Assembly (NCBI RefSeq): GCF_013215345.1
Contig: NZ_JABSOV010000037.1
Span: forward strand, 1 to 34,878
DNA from: Colwellia sp.
GTDB taxonomy: Bacteria; Pseudomonadota; Gammaproteobacteria; Enterobacterales; Alteromonadaceae
Direction: 5' to 3'
DNA length: 34,878 bases
Notes under the pieces: model-generated
What the model was told of the DNA's origin: nothing
What the model saw: the letters and a program-made list of their open reading frames with translations, nothing else
Databases searched by the model: none
Program-made: the position numbers and the translations under genes
Part shown: positions 8,901 through 17,549 of the stretch, in pieces
How positions within the stretch are numbered: position 1 is the stretch's first letter
Layout of the letters: every line of letters begins with the position of its first letter

Positions 8901-10882
8901 ATGATAAATTTGGCTCTGCGGAAAGTGAAATGACTATCGCTGCACCTATTGTTAGTCAAATAGCCATGCCGCGCTTTTTAGCAACCGGTGACCATTCAAC
9001 CTTTGCCCTTGATTTACACAACTCCACCGAACAAACGCAAACATTAACCGTGGCTTTAACCACGACAGGCCCCGTTAGTCTCACTAGTGCTGATTCTAAA
9101 AGCAACTCGAAGAGTGATGCTACTGCCAACAATAGCCAAGAAATCATCTTAGCAGCCAAAGAAAAAACCACTTTGATCTACCCTGTTTCGGTTGGTAGCC
9201 AAGAAGGACGATCGAAAGTATCACTATCTGTACAAGGGGTTGAGGGCTATCCCATCGATAGAAACTGGCATATCGCCGTACGATCAGCCTATCCAGCATT
9301 AATTGAGTATAAAAATGCCACGTTAATTAAAGATCAATCTTTTAGTTTTAGCCCAAGTGATTACGCTCATTTAAAAGCAAATACTCTTGAGGCGGTGTTA
9401 TCGGTAAATAATATGGTTGAATTTAACAGCCGCGAACAAATGAAACATTTACTAAAATATCCTTATGGCTGTTTAGAGCAATCGACCAGTTCAACCTACC
9501 CCTGGTTATATGCTAATAAAGAAATACTAGATTCCCTTGATTTAAAAAATACGTCTAATAAACATCGCTTGGAAAGCATTAACTATGGTTTATCACGCAT
9601 TCAAGCCAAAGCATTGAAAAATGGTAGTTATGGTTTATGGAGCAATACCAGTCAAGAAGAGCATTGGTTAACTGCTTACGTCGGAGACTTTTTAACGGAT
9701 GCTAAAGAACAAGGTATTGAAGTTAATCGCCAGCAATACCAAAAAACCATGGCTCGCTTAACGACTTATTTAAAAAATCAAAATGGTACTTATACCAACC
9801 GTTGGTCAGAATCAGTAAAACATTACGATTTTGCTTACCGTGCTTATGCGGGGTATGTGTTATCTCGACACAATAAAGCGTCATTATCCAAGTTACGTGA
9901 TCTGGCTAAACACAAAAGCAAAGATGCTGAAAGTCAGTTAGCTTTAATTCACTTAGCCTTAGCGCTTAAAAATCAAGGTGATGACGTGAATAGCCAAGCC
10001 ATGTTTGATAAAGCTGTAGTGCTTGAACGTGGTACGAAATATTTAAGTGATTATGGTTCGGTTATTCGCGATAAGGCACTGATAATTCATTTATTAATTA
10101 AACATGAATATCAACTTGATTATGCCTTTGATACTGCTCTAGCACTTTCAAAAATACTCGCCGATAAAAAGTATTTAAGCACACAAGAGCGTAATGCACT
10201 TTTTCTTGCCAGCATATCTTTAGAGCAAGGCGAGCAAAAGGATTGGCAAGCGCTACTTAGCTTTAATCAAGCGAAATCAACGATACAAAAATCAGGTGCT
10301 TATACACAAAAATTATCGGCAACTGATTTACAGCAAGGGTTAAGCTTAACAAATAACTCTGCTGATCGTCTGTATGTTAACTTTGCTTATCAAGGTGTTA
10401 GTAAAACAAAACCGCAAGCAACAACGGGTGATTTGACCATTGAACGAGACTACTACGACAGCAAAGGTCAGCAGATAGATGCCAGTAAGTTAAAAGTTGG
10501 CGATATGGTATTAGTAGCTATTCGTGTTTATTCCGAGCGCCGAAGCCCGGACTTATTAGTGGTTGATTTATTACCTGCTGGTTTAGAATTAGAGAATCAG
10601 AATTTAAGCCACGCAATTAAACTCGACAGCATTATCTTTGATGGTAAACCCGCTAGTGAATGGCAAAAGAAAACCAATATATTACATCAAGAGTTTAGAG
10701 ACGATCGTTATGTTGCTGCGATTGATGTCGGTTATAGAGGCACTAGTTACTTATTTTATTTAGCTCGCGCGGTAACACCAGGAAAATACCTAGTACCAGC
10801 CCCGTTAGTTGAAAACATGTATCAACCAGATAAAAACGCAGTGGGTGATACCCTAGATACCATTGAAATTACTAACTTATAA
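5903..10882 (+). CDS. Bacterial alpha-2-macroglobulin lipoprotein (YfhM type)
   Basis: A 1,659-residue envelope protein with a lipoprotein signal peptide ending in LLLLLSAC (Cys21). It is the size of E. coli YfhM. The middle carries the macroglobulin motif REFRLYRPGE-like segment (FVYSARDLYRPGESVDF near residue 395) and a bait/ANA region. The thioester motif PYGCLEQ is intact, with Cys1190 and Gln1193, followed by an alpha-helical thioester domain. The family traps periplasmic proteases that cleave the bait region and binds them covalently. It overlaps pbpC by 20 bp; the A2M-PbpC pairing is well known and suggests joint action when the cell wall is breached. Confidence 0.95.
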   Translation: MVKGLTTLKVILPLLLLLSACSEKPASTDTQTENNTQKSAIKPVEKPSIAVIQGNKKTIKEKSQPDYSDRKIEVLDIAERSFDGGNAIAVTLSAPLNPELKHDDYFSLTEKSGAKVDDSIVLSKNNKVVYFPFIEPSSTYKLTVYKGLSANNGSTLKKDTFKAITTRPIIPSYNFASKGSFLPLKQHKGLPIELVNIKEVNVDYFKVPDDQVVQFLTNKSSFQNKVYRYYAQQSISRAEQVYSARYQFKGQKNKRRTFNLPIQNIEALSSAGIYLAVMTEPNDVYNDISMTHFMVTDIGMHVRVYKNQLEVALNSLTNQKPLSAVKVTLLNNSGKQIDQFKSSPDGLGTLRTKTDARYIVAQSGASFSVVSLTGPALDLSEFTLAQRPFVADEIFVYSARDLYRPGESVDFNALLRGQDGQRIKAIALKANIKDPSGQTAKDFTWRSNSDGYFHQQFTIPKDAKTGTWLLEIRKHKHILASYKFKVEEFLPERLKLTFNQGETAKLYQLNDKLTVNVLGEYLYGAPASGNRFESRIVITPQRQPFDALKGFQFGNIIEKNLSQQYKLADVKLDSQGKTAITIENRWAKVKSPVQVTLQASLFETGGRAISRRHQTTVISGNMLIGIKPHFKNNPEHNSRVTFDVVTTNAQGKLTKNAALDVKLVREDRRYFWEFNNSDGWHYRWSDSEFVEYNSAVDTNANKASQLDVPVEYGRYRLEISDAATKTMTSVRFFAGHDWYSSWRNNQSSSQAARPDKVSLAWDKASYNAGDVAQLSIVPPKAGEALLLIESDKLLYSQRISIPAEGLNVAINIDEKWQRHDIYASIVHLQYGDNKKRITPTRAIGLIHLPLNRESRKLELEIESAKEIYPNQSYQVKVKVNGHADQQAKLTLAMVDVGVLSLTDFDTPDVHQFFFEPRRFQVDSRDLYQNLIDLNDAPLAKQKFGGDAELSRGGKKAQAEVQILSLFSGLVAVDNKGYATVAFDIPDFNGRVRLMAIAFTDDKFGSAESEMTIAAPIVSQIAMPRFLATGDHSTFALDLHNSTEQTQTLTVALTTTGPVSLTSADSKSNSKSDATANNSQEIILAAKEKTTLIYPVSVGSQEGRSKVSLSVQGVEGYPIDRNWHIAVRSAYPALIEYKNATLIKDQSFSFSPSDYAHLKANTLEAVLSVNNMVEFNSREQMKHLLKYPYGCLEQSTSSTYPWLYANKEILDSLDLKNTSNKHRLESINYGLSRIQAKALKNGSYGLWSNTSQEEHWLTAYVGDFLTDAKEQGIEVNRQQYQKTMARLTTYLKNQNGTYTNRWSESVKHYDFAYRAYAGYVLSRHNKASLSKLRDLAKHKSKDAESQLALIHLALALKNQGDDVNSQAMFDKAVVLERGTKYLSDYGSVIRDKALIIHLLIKHEYQLDYAFDTALALSKILADKKYLSTQERNALFLASISLEQGEQKDWQALLSFNQAKSTIQKSGAYTQKLSATDLQQGLSLTNNSADRLYVNFAYQGVSKTKPQATTGDLTIERDYYDSKGQQIDASKLKVGDMVLVAIRVYSERRSPDLLVVDLLPAGLELENQNLSHAIKLDSIIFDGKPASEWQKKTNILHQEFRDDRYVAAIDVGYRGTSYLFYLARAVTPGKYLVPAPLVENMYQPDKNAVGDTLDTIEITNL

Positions 10883-13265
10883 AATAAAGCAAGCGGCAGG
10901 CACTAAGCGATTTTGGCTCGGCACCATTATCGCTAGCATGTTGCTATTATTTTACTGCTTACATCTTGCCTACCCTCTTAATATTCCTAAAGCACAAAAG
11001 AGCTTTGCTCAAGTGGTTTATGCTGATGACGGTCGTGCGCTGCGTGCTTTTGCTGATAGCAATGGTATATGGCGCCAACAAGCTGACCTTAACTCGGTTT
11101 CACCACTTTATATTCAAGCGCTATTAACTTATGAAGACCAATATTTTTGGTCGCATTTTGGCGTAAATCCAGTGTCGTTATTGCGCGCTTTATATTTAAA
11201 TTGGCGTTGTGGCTGTATCGTTTCTGGCGGTTCAACCCTTAGCATGCAAGTTGCGCGTATTTTACATCCTCATAGCCGCACTATCTCTGGAAAGTTAGTA
11301 CAAATATTAAGGACACTGCAATTAGAGCTAAGCTTATCGAAAGAAGAAATTTTAACACTCTATTTAAACTATGCACCATTTGGCGGTACTGTTGAAGGTG
11401 TTGAAGCGGCAAGTCAGGCTTATTTAGGCAAATCAGCAAAGCAACTTAGCCATGCTGAAGCAGCATTGCTGGCCGTATTACCGCAAAGCCCATCAAAAAT
11501 ACGCCCTGACCGTTACCCACACAGAGCTGAAAAAGCACGTAACAAGGTACTAAAACGTTTAGCTAGTCAGCAGGTATGGTCAGCTGCAATAATAAAAAGT
11601 GCCCAGCAAGAACAAGTGTATGCGGCTAAGCCAAGCAGACCTAACTACGCGCCTTTGCTGGCAAGAAAATTGATACGAGAGTTTCCGCAACATAAAAAAA
11701 TTAACAGCACCATAGATTATGATTTGCAGATCGGCCTTGAAGACCTATTAAAAAACTTTATTAGTAACCAGCCAGATAAAAGCTCCGCCGCAGTATTGGT
11801 AATTGATAATAAAAAAGGCACGGTAAAAGCTTATATTGGCTCCGCTGATTTTAATGATAAATCTCGCTTTAGTAATGTTGATATGATTAGCGCTATTCGC
11901 TCACCGGGTTCAACCTTAAAACCCTTTATATACGCCAGCGCGATTGATAAAGGCTTAATACATTCACATAGCTTGCTAAACGATAGCCCTCGTTATTATT
12001 CTGATTACAAACCAGAAAACTTTACTGGTCAGTTCAGCGGCCCGGTCAGTGTGCAAAGCGCCTTACAACGATCATTAAATGTACCTGCCGTACAGGTACT
12101 TGAGCATTTAGGCGCGCAAAATTTTTATAATCAATTAGCATCAGCGGGCATTAAATTAACTTTACCGAAAGCCGCAAAACCTAACTTATCTATTGCGCTA
12201 GGCGGTGCAGGCATTAGTTTATGGCAATTAGTTCAAGCTTATTCAAGTCTGACTAATCAAGGCAAAGTATTATCTCCTCGTTATTATAATGAGCCCGTAG
12301 CTGCTGACAATCAAAGTGAAATTCAAAACAAAACGGCTGATTCACCACGTTATCTAATGAGTGACAGTGCCGCTTGGATTACCTATAAAATGCTTATTGA
12401 TAACCCTAGGCCCAATGCTTTATTAAGTGAAAATATTCGCCGAACTACCAATGATATAGCTTGGAAAACGGGTACCAGTTATGGTTTTAGAGATGCATGG
12501 GCTATTGGCACAAGTGCAAAATATACCCTTGGTGTTTGGCTAGGACGCCCTGATGGCACTCCACAACCAGGTCACTATGGCGGCTTAACGGCAGCACCGC
12601 TGTTATTTAATATCTCAGATGTCCTGCATCAAAATGACCATGTTTGGCTTAACAAGCCTGAAAAAGTTAGTACAACAGAAATCTGCTGGCCTCTGGGTAA
12701 AAGCAAAAAGCAGACAGCTGAAGATTTATGTCATGTTTCACACCAAGCATTTACCCTTGCAGGGTTAACCCCGAATTCATTAGCAGCGATTAATCATGAT
12801 AAATGGCAAATGAACCCACAGCCTTATTGGCAAGAAACAGCAACGGGATTATTGACTGACTTTGCTTGCCCTGAAGAGAAAACCAAAAAGTATATGGCGT
12901 TGTGGCCAAAGTCACTTGAACCTTGGTTACCGAAAAAGTTCACCCGTGCGGCAATGTTACCGAAAAAAAGCCAACACTGTACCAAGCTCACGACACCAAA
13001 CTTTGGCGATATTAAAATAATTGGCTTAGCGAAAGACACTGAAATAATAAGTCTCAGTGTTAATAAACCACCGGTAATTAATTTTTCGGTTTTGGGCAGT
13101 AGCGGCCAGCTTGATTGGTATCACAATGGCAGTTTTGTAAAAAGCTTAGCCAGTAAACAAAGTTTTTTTTACGCAGCTAAGAGTTATGGTGAGCAGCAAA
13201 TAGCGGTGATTGACTCTCATGGTAACAGTGACATGATCACCTTTCAGGTAAGTGACGCTAGATAA
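10863..13265 (+). CDS. pbpC: Penicillin-binding protein 1C (bifunctional transglycosylase/transpeptidase)
   Basis: An 800-residue class A PBP. A single N-terminal membrane anchor (about 19-40) is followed by a GT51 transglycosylase domain with catalytic Glu91 in YEDQYFWSHFG and the GGSTLSMQVAR motif. The transpeptidase domain has all three active-site motifs: SPGSTLK with Ser350 and Lys353, SLN in QRSLNVPAVQ, and KTG at 535-537. The last 200 residues match the BiPBP_C tail typical of PbpC. The start used is TTG at 10863, inside the end of the A2M gene, with no strong ribosome-binding site, so coupled translation is likely. No other standard start lies before the anchor. Confidence 0.95.
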   Translation: MKLLTYKIKQAAGTKRFWLGTIIASMLLLFYCLHLAYPLNIPKAQKSFAQVVYADDGRALRAFADSNGIWRQQADLNSVSPLYIQALLTYEDQYFWSHFGVNPVSLLRALYLNWRCGCIVSGGSTLSMQVARILHPHSRTISGKLVQILRTLQLELSLSKEEILTLYLNYAPFGGTVEGVEAASQAYLGKSAKQLSHAEAALLAVLPQSPSKIRPDRYPHRAEKARNKVLKRLASQQVWSAAIIKSAQQEQVYAAKPSRPNYAPLLARKLIREFPQHKKINSTIDYDLQIGLEDLLKNFISNQPDKSSAAVLVIDNKKGTVKAYIGSADFNDKSRFSNVDMISAIRSPGSTLKPFIYASAIDKGLIHSHSLLNDSPRYYSDYKPENFTGQFSGPVSVQSALQRSLNVPAVQVLEHLGAQNFYNQLASAGIKLTLPKAAKPNLSIALGGAGISLWQLVQAYSSLTNQGKVLSPRYYNEPVAADNQSEIQNKTADSPRYLMSDSAAWITYKMLIDNPRPNALLSENIRRTTNDIAWKTGTSYGFRDAWAIGTSAKYTLGVWLGRPDGTPQPGHYGGLTAAPLLFNISDVLHQNDHVWLNKPEKVSTTEICWPLGKSKKQTAEDLCHVSHQAFTLAGLTPNSLAAINHDKWQMNPQPYWQETATGLLTDFACPEEKTKKYMALWPKSLEPWLPKKFTRAAMLPKKSQHCTKLTTPNFGDIKIIGLAKDTEIISLSVNKPPVINFSVLGSSGQLDWYHNGSFVKSLASKQSFFYAAKSYGEQQIAVIDSHGNSDMITFQVSDAR

Positions 13266-13462
13266 GTTTGACTTCTCATTAAGTGATGATTTTCTCTTAG
13301 CTAAACCAAGCAATACTCCCCCCGAAAAAATATGATTTGCTAGTTCAAGGATAGTATTTTGTCTTAATGGCATTAAACTACAATCTAGCTAACAATATTG
13401 AGAACTTGATGACTAACTCATTAAGCGTTCGATATGACGAATATGATAAGCTCCTATTAAAC

Positions 13463-13495
13463 TGGCTAGTGGTATTTTTATTTTTTAACTAGCCA
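13463..13495 (+). promoter_or_regulatory. Inverted repeat in the glpK leader
   Basis: TGGCTAGT (13463-13470) and ACTAGCCA (13488-13495) are exact inverted repeats around a 17-base, very T-rich loop, ending 31 bases before the glpK ATG. It could be a leader hairpin or an operator. It does not resemble a GlpR site strongly enough to name a regulator. Confidence 0.35.
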
Positions 13496-13526
13496 AATAC
13501 TTTAAGGCGCAGCTAAGGCATTAACT

Positions 13527-15014
13527 ATGATTCTAGCCATAGACCAAGGCACTACCGGCACAACTATCAGAATTACCACGGCTCAAGGTCAGGAAGTTGG
13601 CGCGGCATATAATGAATTTCAACAATTCTACCCTAGGCCAACTTGGGTTGAACATGATGCCATGGAAATTTGGCAAGTTACTCAAGATAGTATCTTACAG
13701 GCTTTAAAATCAGCTAAGTTAACCTCTGCTGAGATCACTTGCATTGGCATTACCAATCAAAGGGAAACCACAGTTGTCTGGCATAAAAAGACGGGTAAGC
13801 CGGTATATAATGCCATTGTTTGGCAATGCCGGCGATCAGCGGGGCTTTGTCAAAAAATAAAAAGCTTAGGTAAAACCGACTGGCTTCATCAAAAAACCGG
13901 CCTGATGCCTGATGCCTATTTTTGTGCCACTAAACTGCAGTGGTTATTTAATGAAAAGCCAGAGTTAAAAGCCTTGGCAGAAAATGGCGAACTTGCTTTT
14001 GGCACCATAGATTCATGGCTGATGTGGCAACTAAGTCATGGTAAGGCGCATTGCACCGACCATAGCAATGCTTCGCGTACCATGCTTTATAATATTCACC
14101 AGCAACAATGGGATGATGATCTGCTGGAGTTTTTTGATATTCCTAAGTCAATATTGCCAAGCATTAAAACCTCAGCAGGCTTATTCTGTCATAGCGCTGC
14201 CGATGGCTTTCTTGGCGCAGAAATTCCTATTACCGGTGTTGCTGGCGACCAACAGTCGGCTTTATTTGCTCAACAGTGTACCCAAGCGGGTATGATCAAA
14301 AACACCTATGGCACAGGTTGCTTTATGTTGATGTATACCGGTGACCAACCTTACTTATCTAATAAAGGTCTATTGACTACCATTGCTTGTGACAAAAATG
14401 GTCAGCCAGCTTATGCACTTGAAGGGGCTGTTTTTATCGCAGGAGCGGCGGTGCAATGGCTTAGAGATCAATTACAACTTATTGACCATGCCAGTGAAAC
14501 TGAAACGTTAGCCTTAAGTGTCAGTGATAATAATGGTGTTTATTTCGTGCCGGCCTTTAGCGGCTTAGGCGCGCCACATTGGGATATGCAGGCGACAGGG
14601 GCGATAACAGGGTTAACTCAGGGCTGTACTAAAGCGCATATAGTTAGAGCCACGTTAGAAGCTATTGCTTTTCAAAGCTATGATCTGATGCAGTTGATGC
14701 AGCAAGAAAGTACTCTTAACATTGAGCAACTGAAAGTTGATGGCGGCGCCTGTGCCAATAATTTTCTACTGCAATTTCAAGCGGACTTATTGGGCGTCAC
14801 CATTGAGCGACCAGCCAATATAGAATCAACCGTATTAGGCGCGACTATTTTAGCGGCTATAGGGCAAGGTATTTGGAACGCTGAAACTATACCTGCAAGT
14901 TTATATGGTGAAATAGAATATTTTACCGGAAACATGCCGCAAGCTCAGGGTAAAACTTTACTTGCGGGTTGGCACAATGCCGTTAATAAGTGCCTTACTT
15001 CTGTTTTGAACTAA
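13527..15014 (+). CDS. glpK: Glycerol kinase
   Basis: A 495-residue FGGY-family kinase that phosphorylates glycerol to sn-glycerol 3-phosphate with ATP in the cytoplasm. The N-terminal phosphate-binding loop DQGTTGTT is at residues 5-12. ITNQRETTVVW and IVWQCRRS mark the glycerol-binding region. GVAGDQQSALFAQ contains the catalytic base Asp241, and GAVFIAGAAVQWLRD and DGGACANNFLLQFQADLL match the C-terminal domain of GlpK. The ATG at 13527 is preceded by TAAGG. Neither glpF nor glpD is adjacent, so the gene stands alone in this window. Its last four bases overlap the end of the convergent minus-strand gene. Confidence 0.96.
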   Translation: MILAIDQGTTGTTIRITTAQGQEVGAAYNEFQQFYPRPTWVEHDAMEIWQVTQDSILQALKSAKLTSAEITCIGITNQRETTVVWHKKTGKPVYNAIVWQCRRSAGLCQKIKSLGKTDWLHQKTGLMPDAYFCATKLQWLFNEKPELKALAENGELAFGTIDSWLMWQLSHGKAHCTDHSNASRTMLYNIHQQQWDDDLLEFFDIPKSILPSIKTSAGLFCHSAADGFLGAEIPITGVAGDQQSALFAQQCTQAGMIKNTYGTGCFMLMYTGDQPYLSNKGLLTTIACDKNGQPAYALEGAVFIAGAAVQWLRDQLQLIDHASETETLALSVSDNNGVYFVPAFSGLGAPHWDMQATGAITGLTQGCTKAHIVRATLEAIAFQSYDLMQLMQQESTLNIEQLKVDGGACANNFLLQFQADLLGVTIERPANIESTVLGATILAAIGQGIWNAETIPASLYGEIEYFTGNMPQAQGKTLLAGWHNAVNKCLTSVLN

Positions 15015-17158
15015 TTCACTCTAAACGTTTTAGTTATCGTTGCTGGCTCGAAGCGGAAATTACCGCGAATTGTCGCCTTGAGTAAGCTACCTTTTGCTAA
15101 GCTAGCGCTCACGGCACCACTGTCTAAATCAATTTCTTCATTACGGTTGCTCGACCACTCGATGGTGATACCTTCAATATCATACTTATCAAGATTTTTT
15201 GGTAAATTGAATGCTCCGCTGCGATAGTAAACGCCAGTCCTATTTTCCATTATTATGCCAGCGGTTAAAAATTGCTGTGCAGCACTAAGTGGCGAACCAA
15301 TAATACTGTTTGTACTTAAATAGTTGATGGTATCAGCCCCGAAAAGGTAGGTGTCACCGGTAGTGTAAACCACCTTGTCAGAGAGCACTGCGACTTGCTC
15401 TATGGTGTTATCAAAGTCAGTAAGTATTGCTTTGACGGTAAAGTCATTGTTCTTGTGTTTAACCAAGCTGATATTTTTGTCATTTGCCACAACAGTCATT
15501 TTTGTTATGGCATTACTACTTAAAATACTTGGTGGATAAGGCAACACTAAACTCTTATTCAAGATAAGTTTATTATCAACAATATCTATAAAGCTGAGCT
15601 CTTGTTGAGCAATATTGATGGCGGCAAGTTGTTTATCACCACTAAAGTGAACTTGACTGAGCTTTTGATTACCATACTGATAACTTGCTAATAATTTCAT
15701 GTTATTGGTGTCAATTAGCGATAACTTACCACTTTCTGGCTCGGTATAAGCGAGTAACTCGCCATTGGGAGATAAGGCAATGTGATCAAGTTCAATAAAG
15801 TCAGGCACCCGATAACCAAAGTCTGGTGCTAATGCTAGGCTCTCACCTGAAAGGCGATATATTATATGGCCTAAGCCATCATCAAGTACTACCGCTAATA
15901 ACTTACTGTCGATACTACTGGCCATGGTAACCATGGCATCGTTATAGCAACTGGCTTCACTATCAAAAATAGGTGGAATTACGGTAGGTACATTGATAAC
16001 GGGGAGAGATGTAGATGCAGAAGTATAGCCATCAATATTACTTGCTGTCAGACTGCTGCTCTTAGCTCTTGGTGCTTGCTCTTCATCATCTTTATTAGCC
16101 TGAACATTGGATAAAAATAAACCATGCTCACCACTAGTATTACAAACATCCGTTATTCCAGATGCTGCTTTACTGGTTAATATAAAGAAATTATTGCTAT
16201 TAACATGCTGCTTTATTTTAGTGATATCCGTGCTGCGGGTTTGGTTTAAATAATCAAACCAATCATAATCATCCTCATCACCATGGTCGTCGTCATCATG
16301 ATGGTCATCATGGTCGTCGTCATCATCCTTTGCTGAAGCAACACTTAGTTGACTGTATGCGCGCACCAGTGCATTTTTCTGCTTGCTTGCGCTACTGGTG
16401 TTTTTGCTTATGCCCTGGTTCTCAATATTGGCATAAGCACCACTATTGGCATTTAAGCTAATTAATTTATTATCACTGGTTACTATAATGGCTCGTCCGG
16501 TAATCGGGTGTAAATCAAATTGACTAAACCTGACACTACTATCTTCATCAAGCAAATATGAATTACCTGTCACTAAATTTGGATAAACGAGGGCATCAGC
16601 ATGAACCTGCGATGTTTGCACTGCAAGGTTATTGCTATAAATCATCAAGTCAACCATAGCTGCAATAGGCAAATAGCGATTATCAGCAGTAATGGCTTGG
16701 GCTTTAATAATTGAGGAAATTATTTGGTTGCCTTCACTGATCGGGCCATCAAATTTATCTAACTTGCTAAAATCTATATTGAGTTTTTCAGTTAAGTAGG
16801 ACTTAGCGTGATCTATGCTGCCATTTACTAGTGGGTTATACATAACTTCATTATTTATCAAGGTGGTAAATGGCGTTACTAATGCGCTACCTGCAATAGC
16901 TGAAAGGGTAAAGTCATCGTATACAGCAAGAATCGGACTTTGATTTACTAACAACTCTTGTTCACTTGCTAACAACTCAGCTTCACCAGTATCACATTGA
17001 CCATTTAAATTACTGTCAATGCAACTGGACTTATTGGCACTGTATTTAGCTTGTTCATATTCTGGGATTAAAGCGTCATTATTATCAGTGTCACTGTTAC
17101 AGCCAAATAACAAACTTACTATCATAATTTTAACTAAAAAAAAGTATTTTAAGTGCAT
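15011..17158 (-). CDS. Unrecognised lipoprotein, probable beta-propeller with Ig-like C-terminus
   Basis: I do not recognise a named family for the whole protein (715 residues). The start is placed at the ATG at 17158 because it begins directly with a lipoprotein signal peptide ending LLFGC; the frame is open to a TTG at 17191. Just after the lipid site is a calcium-loop-like DSNLNGQCDTGE. An Asp/His-rich run follows in the middle. The second half has repeated strands such as ELLAYTEPESGKLSLIDTN and FIDIVDNKLILNKS, like a YVTN/WD-type beta-propeller. The last 55 residues (TIEWSSNRNEEIDLDSG to TKTFRVN) resemble an atrophied bacterial Ig domain. No good ribosome-binding site supports either start. 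It is probably a surface or periplasmic sensor/adhesin, but this is inference. Confidence 0.7.
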   Translation of the reverse strand: MHLKYFFLVKIMIVSLLFGCNSDTDNNDALIPEYEQAKYSANKSSCIDSNLNGQCDTGEAELLASEQELLVNQSPILAVYDDFTLSAIAGSALVTPFTTLINNEVMYNPLVNGSIDHAKSYLTEKLNIDFSKLDKFDGPISEGNQIISSIIKAQAITADNRYLPIAAMVDLMIYSNNLAVQTSQVHADALVYPNLVTGNSYLLDEDSSVRFSQFDLHPITGRAIIVTSDNKLISLNANSGAYANIENQGISKNTSSASKQKNALVRAYSQLSVASAKDDDDDHDDHHDDDDHGDEDDYDWFDYLNQTRSTDITKIKQHVNSNNFFILTSKAASGITDVCNTSGEHGLFLSNVQANKDDEEQAPRAKSSSLTASNIDGYTSASTSLPVINVPTVIPPIFDSEASCYNDAMVTMASSIDSKLLAVVLDDGLGHIIYRLSGESLALAPDFGYRVPDFIELDHIALSPNGELLAYTEPESGKLSLIDTNNMKLLASYQYGNQKLSQVHFSGDKQLAAINIAQQELSFIDIVDNKLILNKSLVLPYPPSILSSNAITKMTVVANDKNISLVKHKNNDFTVKAILTDFDNTIEQVAVLSDKVVYTTGDTYLFGADTINYLSTNSIIGSPLSAAQQFLTAGIIMENRTGVYYRSGAFNLPKNLDKYDIEGITIEWSSNRNEEIDLDSGAVSASLAKGSLLKATIRGNFRFEPATITKTFRVN
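16262..16327 (-). repeat. Asp/His-rich low-complexity run (GAT/GAC/CAT repeats)
   Basis: About 22 codons, nearly all Asp, His or Glu, are encoded by near-repeats of GAT, GAC and CAT within the lipoprotein. The DNA shows imperfect direct repeats of the type CATCATGATGGTCATCATGG, so the run could vary by slippage. The protein run could bind divalent metals. Confidence 0.8.
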
Positions 17159-17245
17159 GGAGAATTGGTCAACTAATGGGGAATTAGCCAAATTATCCCA
17201 TTAGATAGTAATAAGATCAACAACCTTAATGATAATTGTTTTTGT

Positions 17246-17274
17246 TTGCGTTATTTGTTTTCTCTAGGTAAAAT
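17246..17274 (+). promoter_or_regulatory. Candidate sigma-70 promoter of the tad operon
   Basis: TTGCGT (17246-17251) and TAAAAT (17269-17274) are separated by 17 bases, 37 bases before the flp ATG. The -10 matches 5 of 6 consensus bases and the -35 matches 3 of 6. It is the best promoter-like pair in the spacer in front of the whole pilus operon. Confidence 0.5.
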
Positions 17275-17311
17275 AACCAAAAAATAACATTAATTAACCC
17301 TGTGAAGCATC

Positions 17312-17512
17312 ATGTTAACAATTTATCGTAATTTTCAAACTTTTTTACAAGACCAACGGGGCGTTTCTGCCATTGAATACGCCGTATTAGCCGCCATTAT
17401 TGTTGGTTTACTGGTGTCAGCATTTGGTGGTGATGAAGGCTTGAGTTCTATTATTGAGCAAACTTTTGAAACCATTAAAACTAAGATTACAGAACTTACT
17501 GCAGCAGAGTAA
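17312..17512 (+). CDS. flp: Flp-type major pilin
   Basis: A 66-residue type IVb prepilin, the structural subunit of the Tad pilus. The short basic leader ends at Gly17, and the prepilin site is G17|VSAIEY with Glu22 and Tyr23, the classic Flp signature. A hydrophobic assembly helix (about 19-40) and a short polar tail follow. The length is typical. It is the only Flp pilin in the window and the first gene of the locus; it is followed by its prepilin peptidase. No hairpin was checked in detail in the 37-bp gap after it, where differential expression of pilin is often set. Confidence 0.95.
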   Translation: MLTIYRNFQTFLQDQRGVSAIEYAVLAAIIVGLLVSAFGGDEGLSSIIEQTFETIKTKITELTAAE

Positions 17513-17549
17513 TTAGCAAAGCTTGATATTGAAAAGCTGAAGTTAAGCA

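Noticed and set aside
14590-14610. A TGA-type motif in glycerol kinase (ATGAITG) that loosely recalls a flavinylation site
   Set aside because: It is a conserved internal part of a cytoplasmic kinase fold and lacks the Asp and final Ser/Thr context of ApbE targets.
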